Below, piece by piece: positions 40,747-55,700 of a stretch of DNA of 64,000 nt. Numbering within the stretch: position 1 is the stretch's first letter; every line of letters begins with the position of its first letter. The notes below the pieces were generated by a model. It did not search any database, had not been told where the DNA came from, and was given only the letters and a program-made list of their open reading frames with translations. Position numbers and translations under genes: made by a program. Source of the stretch: Larimichthys crocea (Eukaryota > Chordata > Actinopteri > Sciaenidae); assembly GCF_000972845.2 (NCBI RefSeq), contig NC_040032.1, positions 13,772,002-13,836,001 on the forward strand. Reading direction: 5' to 3'.

Positions 40747-43700
40747 ATGGCGAGCAGAGGGAGAGTTTGTTCAGCCGGACAGAGCCAGCTCCAGAACTCC
40801 TCAGACTCGGACTCGGAGATGGAGCCGGTTCGGGTGGCTTGTGGTATCGGACCGTACCCGGGTGCCTTCCCCTGCACACAGGTCATTCACAGCGGACACT
40901 TCATGGTGTCGTCACCCCACAGCGACTCCGCGCCGCGCAGGAGGAAGAGCGGCGGATCTCTGAGATATGACTTTGACACGGTGAACAGGACCTGGTGCCA
41001 AACGTACCCATTCAGCTCCGGGACCCTGAGCATCGACCCCACTCTGACCCGCCTGTTTGACTGCATGTCCCTGGCTTACAGGTGGGTCCCTATTATACTA
41101 CTCTGGGACAGGACCACCTCAGATCAGTTTAAATGTGCAGATTTCCCCCTGTATGAATGATTCCACTTTTATCCCCTGCAGTTCAGTCCAGACTCCCTTT
41201 CATCTGCAGGAAAATGTGTTACGAGTTATTTGAAGCTCTGATGCATCATGATAAAGTGAGATCTAAGATGCCAGACTTATTTTATTCTTGAAGTTTTCAG
41301 ATGTGATCATTCGAAAGTGCAAAGAAATGAACCTGCGGGCTATAAATGATATTTCTTTTCCCCCTGCACTGATCTCCCTCTGCAGTTCATCATTTACATA
41401 ATGTTTTATGAGCCTGTACATGAAGAGAGGAGCACAAAGAAATATCTCCAGGTTTCTCTTTTAAAATTGATAGTTGGGGTTGGGTTGGAGTGTGTGTTTG
41501 TGCGTGTGTGTTTGTGCGTGTGTGTGTGCAAGAGAGATTTGTTGTTGTGCAACAGCTTGGAAAATCTTGACTGAAAACTGGACTTTGGTTCTTGTTGGCA
41601 AGCAGCGCTGGAGAGATTACACTGTAACCAAAGGGGAAAGGAGAGAAGATCCTGAAATGATGCCCCTGGCTTATGTTTTATTTATTTTTTTAAAAGAAAA
41701 GTTGCTTTCGCTTCACACCCTGCTTATTTTCCGATAAGTAAGTGACAGATGTAACATCCACATTTGCATTTTAGTTTTATTCCCTGCATTTCTGAGAAAG
41801 CTGAGCGACAGATACCTGACACAAAGCGCGGAGGAGAAGAGAAGAGAGCTCCTGTTCTTGCAGGGACATGTTTCTCTTCAGAAAGTCTACTGGAGAAAAA
41901 ACTAAAACTTCAGCCCTGATTTAGCAACATCTTTCGATGAAGAGTTGCTGTCGAACTTTGGCCCAGAGAAAACACTTTTCCCTACCAGCAACTGTGTCCA
42001 AATTTTGTATTTTGTAGATAGTTGCACAATAAACCCAGAGCCAGAGTTTGGCAACCAGCACAACAGAAGACAAAATGTACGGCGGTACAAAAGGATTTCA
42101 TGTTAAGGACTTTATTTACTTCATTGTGTGTAGCAGATATTTGTGCAAATTGATGCTCCGCTGCACAGCGTTCGTCATTAAAAGCATGTTGAAAATGACC
42201 CCCCGCTTCCTAGCAACTCCCTGAGCACATCACATTAGGGCGCCTCTTCTCAGCACTCAGCACGCTGATGGACAGTGGTAGAAAGTGCAAACAGCCTGGC
42301 AGTGTACCCGTGAACAGGCTGATTGGGCGCTATTAGTCAAAATCAGGACAGATCTCTAACACGGGGTGAGGTGCTGAGATTTTTTTTTTTTTCCACTGTG
42401 TCATTCTCACTACCCCTTTTTATTTCAACCAAAAGAAAAAGCTTCTTATGCATTTTTAGTTATATTTATATTTTGATTGTTTTTCTTCTTTTGCAGTGGT
42501 AAGATAGTCTCTCCAAAGTGGAAGTCTTTTAAGGGTCTGCGGTTGCTGTGGAGAGATAAAATCCGTCTGAACAATGCGATCTGGAGAGCTTGGTTCATCC
42601 AATGTGAGTCCCCCTGGTCTTCACCTCCTCTCTATGCCGACTACATATCCTTAAACATTTTTTTCATTCATAATGAACAAGGACACTGCTGCCAAATGCA
42701 ACAGAAATTGTTAGATTGTTAAATCAAAAGAGAAGGACAGCTAAGGGACTAAGCATGAATGTGGAGTTGAACAGAATCCAAAGAGTTCATTAATAAAACA
42801 GGGTGAATAAAATATGTTTTCTGCAAAATCTTTTGATTGTGTTGCCTCTGTGTGATGTGTTTAGATGTGGAGAAGAGGAAGAACACAGTTTGTGGGTTTG
42901 TCACGCCGCTGGAGGGCTCGGAGGCCGATTCACATCGGAAGCCTGAAGTGAGTGACTTGTGTCATAGTGGACTGTATTTACAAGTAAAAGCTGGGGTCCT
43001 TTTTCAAGTACACATTATTTTAAATACAGTTATTAAAACAGTGTTTCTGTGTTACGTCAACAGGCGATCGTATTAGAGGGCAGCTACTGGAAGCGGAGGA
43101 TTGAGGTGGTGATCAAGGAGTATCACAAATGGAGGATTTACTATAAGAAGAGGGTGAGCACTGAAACACATTTCATCACATACTAACGCCATGGTCATAG
43201 ATTGATGTGAAATTTTGTAGAGACATGACAGAGGATGAATCTTACTGACTCTGGAGCCACGAGCAGGTTGATTAAGAGTGACACATCCTGACATTACTCC
43301 AAAACTGGTTATAGATATTCATGGTCCCTTAGAGGATAAATTACTTTTTACTGACTTTTCCTTTAGTGTCTCCACGAGGTTCACTTTTGTAGAGTTTGTA
43401 GTTTTATAGGTTAGACAAAATACAATTTGGAATACAGTTTGGTTTATTTAAAGAAAATGAAATCGCACAGGTAAGCGAGTATCCGGGTATAGGTTCACTT
43501 CCAACATTCAAAATCTAGTTTCAGAAAATCTATAGGTTGGGGGAGTTTACTTTGTAAACAAGTTATAATTATCCACGTTCCAGAAATGTATTTTTAATTA
43601 GGGCAATGAACCAAACAGCATGTGTTCAGCTGCAGGGTTACCTACAGCTACAACCAAACAGCATGTGTTCAGCTGCAGGGTTACCTACAGCTACACTATA

Positions 43701-46700
43701 ACATGATATTCTCTCAAATGTATCCAGTAAAGTAAGTGTTCAGAAGTACAAGAGCATATCATCGGCATAGAGGGACACTTTGTGCTCAGGATTCTTTCTT
43801 TGTACACCTTTAACTGAAATGTTATCACATAGAGCTATTCCTATTCTTAGTGGTTTGTTTGCCAAAGCAAGTAGGAGGTAAAGGGCAACCATGACATAGT
43901 GAAGAGAAGGAAGCTAGATGATTATTCATATGAATACATTTGTACTATTGCAATGAAATTTAGTACATATATTCATGTTCCCCTCAAGTTAAACTGTAAT
44001 AGCTTTGGAGATTTGCAACATCAACAGCTCATACTTTTAATTAGTGCTAATCAGCAAATGTTAGCACAGTCACTAAACTAAGCTGATGAGCATTGCTGGC
44101 ATACATTATAGCATGGTCATATAGACTGTTAGTTTATTCCCATATCAAACTACACACTGTTTCTCTTCTTGTCTTTTGCAGCTTCAGAAGAAGAAGGATG
44201 ATATTCTATCAATGCTACAAGAGGTATGACAGAAGTCCTGCTTTAATATTATTCTCTTGTGAATCTTGCTCGACAAATACAAATATGTATTCTGACCTCT
44301 AGAAACTGAAGTCGGCTGATTGACCGAGGCTTGCGAGTGTCCCTGCCAGCACTGTTTACTTTTGAATTCAGTTGGAGCTCAACATATGATCATCAAAGTC
44401 CCCCAGGGGGCTATTTTTAGTGCATGGATTTAGCCTCCCTCGGTTAACTAGATAGGAAGAGAGAGCATGGAAAAAAAAAAGAAAAGAGAAACAGAAACGT
44501 GCAAAACAATCTGCGTCATGGCCTGGCATTTGTGGGCAACTGACACATATCGATTGTCAGCAGCGACAATGCATCTGTCAGCCCCTCAGGCTTTATCTTC
44601 ATTCAAGGTGGAATGGCTGCAGAATTTAATGTCATTTAATCAAATCGGACCTAGTTCCAGCAACGCTTTGTAAAGGTTGGGCAGCGGAAGGGCAGCGAGT
44701 TTGTGAGCGACGTCACGGTGGCAGAAACAAACAAAAGACCACGAGAGAAAGGCTGAGAGAGGCAGGTACCCCGAGGGAAGCACCTCGCTCATGATAGTAT
44801 GCCCTTGCAAGTCTCCCACGGTTCCTTTTTTTTCACCTTTGGCATCATTATTTCTCTGTTTTTATTCATTATTTTAAAAATATCTGTGTCATTGGAAGCC
44901 CGGGTTTTACCTGAGGTCAAAATTAGGACGACTGCAGAGATAATGTCTGACTGGCTGTTGCCCTAACTTTTGCGGCACTTCACAGGGTAAATATCAGCAT
45001 GTAGTTGACAGGTCAAAGATCACTAAACCAGGTTTTTATGCTGCGTGTTCCCATAGTGTTATCTCGCCTTTCTCTTTACAGATTACACTCAGTGGCTGGG
45101 AAAAACACCTCAGTAAAAAAAAACCCAGTTGTTGTTTTTGTCATATATGTTATAACAGCTTTCAGCTCTCTGTCTCAAATTGAATTGGCTGTATAACTTA
45201 CATTCTTTAAAAATCTGATTTGTGCGGAGAAAAGTAGCTTCATCTGCTTCCAGCGGCTATCATATTGCAAGAGCATTTTGTTTGCAAGTCTATCACAGAC
45301 TCAAATTACATAGTACCCTGTCAGTGCTGATATTAAAACGGAAAATAAGTCTGGTCAAATTACCCAGTCGAGTCTTAAATAAAGGCAATAGCAGGAAAAT
45401 GGAGCGTACAATAAATGAGAAGTCTGTACTTTGATAAAAATAGAATATTACCATTAGACCTTGAGGCAGTGTAGCACTTGGGATGATGATGTCTGCTTTC
45501 TATTTGTTTGTCAGTCTGCTTCTTTGGTCCAGACTGAAATATCTCAGCAACTATTGGATGTATTTCCATTCTTCACTTTTCATTTAAAGCCACCGTGAGG
45601 GTGACATTTATGGTTGAGGCTGCTGGACGGATTACCATGAAATTTGCTATTCATCCAAGGATAAATGGTGAAAACTGGTAACCCCCAGTTTACTGTATTA
45701 GTTTCACTCAATTCTTGGATTCCTATGGGATCATAATTCTTATTTGATCTCGTAGACACTCAAATTATCTTAATATTGCTTGTTTGATGTACTGTAACTT
45801 CAGCCTACACCAAGGTTTTATTGCATTTATTAGTTTTAGTAGAAAGTGGAAAAAAAAAACAGTTCCCACAATTCCCATAAAGCTACTGTATCTCTGAACT
45901 GTGACACACATTTAGGCTGTTCTATGTGAGCTCCTTTTGATCACTAATATAAGATTTGTTCACTTCTATTCTGTTAGCCGCCCCTTCCCACCTCCCACTT
46001 TGAAAACCCCTGCTGTAGAGTTTTGTGTCCTTACCTTAGATATACTCTCCTTGTGAAAGGAATTAGCTGGACACGAAATAAGGAGGCGTTCGCATTAGAA
46101 ATCTCATCTCGCCTCTGCCTATATCATGGAATTGAATCAAATCTCTATTTACTTATCTCTTCTTTCACGTTAAGATGTAACGCACCACCTTGCTGCACGA
46201 ATCCTCTCAGAAAACGTAAATAATACCCATCGGAAGTAAAAAATTTAGAGAAGCGCTCATATGCGCGTATATATGTAGTTTTTTCCAGCGAGACAGCAGC
46301 AGTTTGTGTTGGTAAGGGGCCTCACGTCTGCCTGTTTGCCCGCACGTGAATGTGACTGCCAGAATTAGGTCAGGGACAAAAGGCTGCTGCGCTTATTGAA
46401 ACGGTGAGACATCAAAATAAAGAAATGAACAAAGCAGACATAATGATAACCTGTAAGGGGCTAGTGTTTTTGAACAATATGTCAAAACTGCTTTTTCATC
46501 ATGCACTGTACACACACACACACACACCACACACACACACACATATATGCATATGCACACAACAATCTTACCTCATTTCTAGTTGGACACTTACATTCTG
46601 CCTGAAAGAAAACAAATCGAGAGGCAAATGAATAAATTATAAGAGGGGATGTCGTGTGCTTAGACGTAATCCAAAGAGTTTCCGGCTCAATCTGGGCTTC

Positions 46701-49700
46701 CCTATAAATGTGACTTCAGACTTAGAGGGGTGGAGGGTAAAGACAAGAAGATCAGGGTGAAGCATCTCAAACAGAGGGAAGAGACCGGTCTGGAGCTTCA
46801 TTTTCTGTGAGTTTTTTTTATTGGATTTCAAGAGGAGAAAGGGCATTTGGATAAATCTTCATGGCTGGCTGTTTTTTTCTAGAATATAGATGTGATATTA
46901 GAAGAGATGCAGCTGCTCTACGTGTGTCATTTTGTTTTTGTCTACGTGCATGTAAATGCTGTTTTAGTGAGTTGGCGTTGTTACGTTTGTAAGGATGGCT
47001 GGACCCAGTAATTCTGCACGACTTACTGAACAACGAGTATCTGATTATATTAAGTTGTTGTTTTTTTTGTGTCAGTTATTACCTTCACAAATGCCATCAA
47101 TGCAACATTTTGCCTTTTCAGTCTTATTTGTAGTGAGCCCTCTGTTGGATAGGTCAGGGACTGACTTGGCATGTCACTAAAAAAGTTAACCTGAAGTGTT
47201 TTTTAAACTCCGGCTGATGTGCTCCAGGGTCAGATCTGCCAGGCCAAGCTGGAGAAATGGTCCAATCAGATGTACCAGGAGCCTGAGGCTGCGCCGGTCG
47301 AGGCCCACATGTTTGACCTGGACTGCCTTCTGTCTGACATCTCCGACACCCTGTTCACCATGACACAAAAGCCGAGTCCCTGGGCCAGCGACCGACACAA
47401 CAGTGAGTCGTTAGCACTCTGACTTTCAGCTGTGACTTTGCGCCGGGCCTCAAATCTGTTTTTTGAATGCAGCATCAAATGGTTGAAAGTGAAAAATGAG
47501 GGAGAACAACTAGTGGGCTGTGAGCTGCATGACAAGATTATATTTGTGCATTTATTATTTGGATGCATCATTTGTCTGAAAAGAAATTCCCAGCTCTGCT
47601 CTACTTTATTCATTTTTTATCAAATAACTGTCAAAACTCATCAGCTTAGCTTTCATGCCACGTCTGCCCCAAACAGGAGCAGAGAGGACAGAATTAAATA
47701 TATATATATGAACTGTATATGTGTGTGTTTAATGTATAATTTAATATCGAGCGATGTGAAGATCCAGACATAGGAAATCTGTCATATTTAATTGGCTGAA
47801 AATCTATTTTCTCAATCAAGTGATGAGTCCTACACGAACATTTCTGATGAAGTTGAAACAGTTTCGCTCCTTTCACCTTTTTTCATATCTTGTGTTTTTG
47901 TCTGTGCTCTTCTCACTGCTTTGACACGGACACAGACTTCCATGCACCTATCAGGATTTAACAATATTTGAATCAGAATCTGAAGACAGATGTAGGCTTG
48001 TTGCTTATTTTGTCAGGTCACTGTCAACCCCCGCAGCTCTGTGTTTTTTGGTAGTAGTGAGGATTTATTCAGACTTTTTTTAATGCTTGTTGCTTGTTCG
48101 GTCGTGACTGTTTGAAAGGAAGGGTTGGACTTTTTAGGAAGCATGTGAAATTGGTTTGTTTCTCATGAGTTAGATGAGAAGGTTTACCTCACTTTGCTGT
48201 CTGTCCCTTCAATACAAGGCTGTCCAATAGGTGCCTACCAGAACCACTAAAGCTCACTGAACAACAACATTAGAGGATTTCAGTACATCTTTAACACCTA
48301 ATGTTTAAACTGAACTGTCACTGACTGAATCAGTAGCTATGAGTAAATCTTACATCCTAACATGTTGTGTGTCATTTGTTGAGTACAATCTTTGTTTGTT
48401 TTTTACTTCTGCTTCTGTATAAAACCTTATATATTAAATATTAAGTGGTACAGTGGACAGCCAATAGGGGCGTTACTCTAATGTTATAGAAAGGTTTTAA
48501 CGTTTTGTGCCACTGCCACAGTTTTGTCACTTTCGTCTGATGGTCACATGGATCGGCGAGTCAGCCAAAGGAACCCACCCTACAAATAAGGAACATCTCT
48601 GTGATGAACCATAACCTTTTGTTCTCTTCCTCACCAGCGTACACGAGCAATGCTGATATAATCCAACCGGGTCTGACCCCGCTGCAGCCCAATCTGGACG
48701 ATTTCATGGATATACCAGGTACTCCCTCCCCCGTCCATCTGCCTCTCTCTGTCTGTCTGTGTTGCTCCATCTGAGGATCTATCAACTTTCTGTTTGTTTT
48801 GTGTGGTACACATGTGGTACATGTGATTTAGTGCAGAAAAATATACTTGATAGTTGATGGAAAACATCTGAACTAAGTTTGGTGTCTATATTTTTGACCA
48901 CAAGTCTAGAATTTAACCTGATTTATGTTTTCCACTCAGATAGACTTATTATTTCTTATGTGTATTGTTCTTCTAAATGGCTGTTGCATAATAAAAGCAG
49001 TTCTAAGTGCTTATATGCTGTGTCTGCAGTATATGATTTGGTCCACGGAGGTTAAAGACGGGTCAAAGGCAGGGTTGAGGTTTAGAATGGGGAAGTGGAA
49101 GAGGATGTATTTAACCATGACCCCCCGGCTCTGGCACCACTTAGGAGGCCAGGCAAAATGACAGAAATTTCCTTCTCCAAAAACAAGCTTTTTGTCAGAA
49201 GGATTTCTGCATAATGATTATTGCAGCTACAATGAATCTTTTTATAATAACAGGTCAGCTTTACTGTTTTGGTTCACCTCACCACCATCATCCGTGTCAT
49301 TTACGGCCACAGCAGACAGCCACTTTCAGACAAAAAAGCACAAATAAACCCACTGTACCTTACATGATCAGCACTGAATGACAGGAGGACAAAGATAGCC
49401 ACTATGCAGTGAACATAGCGAAGCGTTTAGTGGCTAAAGAAGCAGATACATCCCTCAGCAGATGGTTGAGACCAAAAACAGAGCAAAAAGGAGAGTGAGC
49501 AGTCAAAAACTTAAAGGGCCCCTGGTAAAGTTTGTATTCAAGATGACCTCCCTCATAAAACATTTTGCAAATGTCGATTTAAATCTGTATTTTTAAATCC
49601 AGAACTGTTGACATCAGTGTTTGCTAACTTCTTCCCTGTTGTTGGCACATTGCTGCACATTACTGCCTCCTGCAGATCAGTAAAATAATTGAAGTGAGCA

Positions 49701-52700
49701 TCGTGTCCTCATGCATGTGCACAAAACAAACAAAACAGGGACTCACTCATAGAAAAACAGCTCCTCTGTCCTACAGAAAACTCTACAGGGAACCTTCAAA
49801 AGGTGATGACATGTTAGTGGTGTGTTTACTGCCCCCAAATGGTCATGAAATCAGTTAATGTAGATTTAAATAAACTTCTAAGTAAAGTAAAGTTATGATT
49901 AAATGTTGGAACAACAGTTAATCGAGATGTGCAACATAACGAATTCTTGGAAATGATGTGTTCCCCAGAGTCTGAGAGGCAAAGACGTTTTTTACGCCCA
50001 GGGCTCCTCGCCTCTTCAGAGCAAACAGCTCGCCTGCAGGAAGACTCAGAAAGCTGAAGAGCATCAGACAGAAGGGAGGGCGCAGGTTGGAGTTTAGTCC
50101 CTTGCTCAGGGGCACAAAAGCTGTGGCTGTTTTAGCCTTTGTGTTACTTTCAGTGAAGCAATCCAGCAGCCCCTGTGGCAACAAGTCAGCCTTTGTAACC
50201 CAGAGACAACCTGCTGCCCACTGCTGTAATATGTGTGCGTGTGTTTGCATGTGTTTGTGTATGTGTGTATGTGTGTGTCTGTGTAGGTGTTTGTTCTCAC
50301 TGGCAGGGTCCTCGGGGATCAGCTGTCTGCCTTTCTCTTGGTCACAAGGTCCATGGAGCTAGAGACTGTCTGTCAGAGCGACACAGCCATGAGTTTAATT
50401 TATGCAGAGTCTGACTTTGTGTTTCTCTTACATAAAAATATAGACGACTTGTCTGAGGCGGCTTGTTATTCCAGTAGTTTCTCCTTACTGAGATGAAAAC
50501 ACTGACGCGCTGGTATGTATTTTCAGATTGTTCTTGCCTTGTGTTTACAGAGCCGGATTCCAAATACCGAATGTGTTAATGACAGCTGTTCACTTCCTAA
50601 AAGCTGAAGTCAGTTTTTTTTATTGACTAAGACATGAAGACTGAATTGATATTTTTCAATAATTTTTTTTATTTGGTAATGTCACATGTGAAAAAGCTGT
50701 TTCAAACCGCAGATGGCAGCTTGCCGCAGTCGCTTGCCAGCGTGGATCCAAAAATATGTGACCTGGCAGATACAAAGCAAATACCTCAAATGATCACCTC
50801 ACACAGAGAGCTTCACAGCATTGCGGACGGTGACTTGTTGTTGTCTGATGTTTTCGGCTCTGTGTTCTAATTTTCTGTCGTGTTGTTTGAATTTTTTCTG
50901 AAATGAAATCGTGACTGTAAGACTTTCAGGCCACTTTCAGCTGTATCTCCTGAAGAATTAACGCATTTCGTGTGTGTTACATACTAAATTTGAAATTAAC
51001 TGTATCACCACTCCCTCCAAAGTTTAATACAAAAATCTAAAGTTTAGTTAAAGGACAATAAAGACATTTCACATCTAATATTTGGAGTGAAAGTTTGGAC
51101 TCAAACTCCACGTCACTAGTCAGATACTTGCAGGTAACCATTACGTTATTTCATTAGGGCTCTGTTGCTAAGTAAACTTGTACAGTGTGATAGTTTATGA
51201 TTCTGCATCGTATCTATTCTCAAAACTTTGGATTTATGACTCTGAGTCTTTGCAAAGTTTGTTCTGAAGATGAGATTTTAATCTCAGTGGCAACTGAAAC
51301 TGGTAAAAACAAACAAGAGAGAGAAGGAGTAGGCTGAAGTGACAGGTTTTGATTCAGCAATTTGAAAATTTGGAGAGTTTTGAAGGATAATTGCGTCGGC
51401 TCATACTCATGCAAATTTCTGGTGTTCCAGCTTGTAGCAGCCTTCAGAGTTTTATTATAACTGACAGACTAATTAACAGTGTGCATGTGTGCGTCTGTGT
51501 GTGTGTGTTTCAGATATCTTTATGAACTACCGGGGCCAGCCCACTGAGCAGACTGGTTTTGCTGACTGTGGCTATTTCGAGAACCCATCCAATACAGAGT
51601 TTGCTCCTGTTCCCTCCCCCGTGGTAACAGCTCCTCAGCTACTAATCGACACCCAGCTGGCTCAGGTACCGTTTCCTCCAGAAATATTTCATTAGCAACT
51701 ACTAGTGCTGTTGTTCAGTCCCTAAAATAGACTGAATCTTTCTGTTTCCAGCCCAATCTGTCATCGCACAGTTTGCCTCAGCCCTCCTCATCCAATACCC
51801 AGCCAGACCAGACCAGGCAGGACCAGGGATGTGCTGAATACCACACGTCTAGCATCATATCAGGTGCCATACCATATGGACATCAGTCATACCCTTATCC
51901 GCCTGTTTCTATAGCATATACCACCAGCATCGAGCAGCCGGCGTCTTCAAGTACTCCGTTTTTGTACCCGCCTTCATGTCATAAGTCTGGTTACCACACA
52001 ACAACCAGCGTGACCCCCACTGTCATCACTCACACCGCCTCCACCATGGGTGCCCAGAGCTCTGTACACCAGTCCCACAGCTACCCTCACACCGGCGACA
52101 CATACCCCCAGACTCCCTGCCACTCTCTCAGTTACCCGACCGCCGTGTCTGACCCGGTCCGCGCGGCTTTGCCCTCTGTCACTGTGGCCCACTGCTTCTC
52201 AGTCCCGGAGCAGGTGGCTGTTACAGGGGTCAGAGGGAAGCACAAGCAAAAGACAGGAGGAGTGAGGACAGCTGGTCCCCCCGTGGTTCAGCCTGGCCCC
52301 TTGTCCACAGCACCCACACCCACTAGCTGCCTGGCTAAGCTGCTCTCCTCAGGCGGCCGTGAACGTGAGTCAGTTCTGCCCTTTGTTCTGTCTTTGGCAA
52401 CATGAGTGGGATCATGTTTCTGTCAGAAGAAATGAGCTAACTGTTGGGTTTTGTGCTTTCAGGGAAGCCGTCGTTAGGATTTGATACTACTCTGGTGACA
52501 GCCAAAGGTCAGAGGTCAACATCTCCCAGCTCCTCGGTGAGCGCGTCCTTTAATATCACAAGAGCAGTGTTTCTTTATGTTGATAATTAGCCTGGCACAG
52601 CGCCTAAACAACAAATAATGTAAGAAAAAATAAATAGTTTGTGGATACTTTGTCTAACTAAGCAAAAGGGAAGTTGGGTTGAAATCTAAAAAGGCACTTC

Positions 52701-55700
52701 TAAGTAGAGCTTGCATGTTGTTCAGCAGTCAAGCAGCAGCACTCATGTCGGAGGAGCTTCATCGCAACTGCAGCATGGAGCCGGTTGGCCTGCAGGGATC
52801 CCAGTGGTGATACCTCTGCACAGCCAGAGTGCCACCCTGGGTCACAGTGGACCCCACGCCAGCACCTCCAGAGGCTCGGCGGTGTCCGCCCTGCTCAGCC
52901 ACGACTCCACGCCCACCGGCACTACCCTCCTCATCCCCAAGACTGAGAAACTGTCTCCCGTTCAGCTCTACAGCACGGACAGGAGCAGCCTAACAGGTGT
53001 GCACCTCGATGTTAGGATTCTTCTTTTAGCTGGTGAATGACATGTTGATTGTTAAGTAACACACTGAAATGATCACAGCTGGTGACTCCACTGCTATATG
53101 CTGACACTTTAGCATACTTTCTGTCGAGCTTCAGCAGGTCGTGTACAGATACATGCATGAATATGCTCATCTCATTATCATATATACATATGGAAACTGA
53201 TTAAACAAACAATTAGCAAAAAGAGCTTGTAAAGGATAAATTAAAGAATAAAAAATATGATATAAGTTTCAATTTATTTTATTAAATGATCTCAAGGTAA
53301 AGGATGAATTGGATGCAAAAGTAAAAGTATACAGCTTTATTTAGTATTCATTGTATATCATTGTATTCAGTTACTGTTACAGTTATTATCATTATTTTTG
53401 ACTGACCGGTTGTCCGTTCCACAGTTTTCACACACTGTAGAGTGTGTGTTGAAATGTTTTCCAACAACACATGGATGATTTTAGTTTCTTCTTCAAATGT
53501 GGGTGAATCTGTCAAAAAAAAAAAAAAAAGACAGGTCAAATAAAGCTTGTTGTAAAGGTCCAAGCTAAGAGCCAAGAGGTCATCTGATTTCTCATGTCTC
53601 ATATCTGTCTTGTTGTAGTTAATTTTTCAGGACATCCAGGCCAAACGTCACCACCAAACCCTTTAGATAAAGCCTCCAACCCAGAGTCGTCACACTCAGG
53701 CTTCTCAAGACACGGAAAGATAGAATCAAGTAAGGTAGGAAGGCATTCATTTAACTTACATAATACAGCACAGCACTAAATAGATTTTTTGCATAGAACC
53801 AAGTTCTTATTGAAGTGCTAAATGATGTGAAGACTATAGAAAACCGATTGCTCTCCATGCATGTGAATACGGGTGTGAAATGCGATGCGCATGTGTTTTA
53901 TGTTGTGTTATCTGCAGCACACAGAGACCAGGAGGATAACTCACATCTCTGCAGAGCAGAAGAGGCGTTTCAACATCAAACTGGGTTTTGACACTTTACA
54001 TAATCTTGTGACAACACTCAGCTCTCAGCCAAGCATAAAGGTACTGTGAGAAGATATGCAGCTGCATTAGAGATAGCTGTGCCGAAAAGGTGGCAGAGAG
54101 CATCACAAAAGAGCAGCTGATGCACAGTTAACACCGGGAAAAACTATATGAGATGTAAATGAAGCTGAGGCATGATGATGAATGTAGTCACAGTAATGTT
54201 GGACATTTGTAAATAATCGTGCTGTATTGCTGATATGTGGTGAACTCTTTGTCTGCTGGCACAGATCAGCAAAGCCACCACGCTGCAGAAGACGGCTGAG
54301 TACATCAGTAAGATGCAGCAGGAGAGAGCTCAGCTGCACGAGGAGGCTCAGAGACTCAGAGAGGAGATCCAGCTCCTGAACTCTGCCATCAAGTGAGACC
54401 TTTAGCTAGGCTTGACTTGAAGCGTGGGTGTGAATGTGTGCACACTTGTGAGTCTGCTCACTAGGACTGGATGAATATTTCAGTTTGATATTATACCAGG
54501 GTGATACTGGGATTTTATCTAAAAGTTAAGTTCACGTTTGTGGACTGTGGAGTTCATCCTCCACCAACCCTGCTGGAAGGAAGGGATCTTTTTCTTCAGG
54601 ACCTGAATTGATTGACCTATCCTTTGAACCTATCCTTTAATATTTCATATTGTTGTTTTCCCGCTGATATGACGATGCACTTCACTGCTTTGTTGACTCT
54701 TCCTGCAGTGCGTGCCAGCAGCAGCTACCAGCCACCGGCGTGCCCATCACACGGCAGCGCTTTGACCACATGAGGCAGAAATTCAGAGAGTACGTCCGGG
54801 CACAGACGCTGCAGAACTGGAAGTTCTGGATCGTATCCTTATGGATGTAAATCTAGTTCATTAAAATTACATTACAATCCAACGTCGAGTACTAAACGCA
54901 GCCACATTTTCCTGTGTGATGTTCTTATGTTTCATTACTTTGCAGTAGTTAGCTGCAGCATCCACTGGCTTCTTTTCCAGAGAATACTTTGTTTTGTTCC
55001 CTAGAACATTTTCGTTGAATCCAAATGAGCTAATTAAACCAAGCATTATGCCAATCTGTTACAGTGACATGGTGTTTTTATAGCGTAGCAGGGAGAAATA
55101 TCCCATGAAATGAGCTTTTACTTACATATGTACATATGGTAAGTGGCCAAAACTTTGCATAATACTAAGTAGTAACTAATAAGTATAATAACAGTTTTAA
55201 TCCAGACAGAGCAATTATGCTCTGTTATCATGTAGATAGATGATGTCTGCGAGTTTCAAATGCCAGGTGCATGAAAAAGTTATATATTAAACTCTTTCCT
55301 TAATGATCGCCAAATCCGTTACTGCTGTCCTTATCTGGCAGGCGTGATAAGGAGATTAGATAACGATTTTATAATCTTGTGCATGTTGCACAAAAACACC
55401 TTCAGGGTGTTTTCTTTCTTTCTATGAATATTAACACTCTGGTTCCTCGAGGGATCGTGCATTTATCTGATTGCTGATATTCTAAATTAAAAACATACAG
55501 CTATATTCTCTTTACACGGAGTCAGGATCGCAGCAAGGCGCAGCGAGACTCTCAGTTGTGATATTGTGACTGAAATACCTGTTAAAGGATACGCTTGATG
55601 TTATTATATATTTTTCTTATTATGAACAAATCCCATGAAAACACTAAAACCAACAATGACTTGATCCGAATAACAAGTGTGTGTATCTAAAGCCTGATAT

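Noticed and set aside
48561..48867. ORFs on the - strand opposite mlxipl exon 7
   Set aside because: They are antisense shadows of the exon and its flanks, with no protein features.
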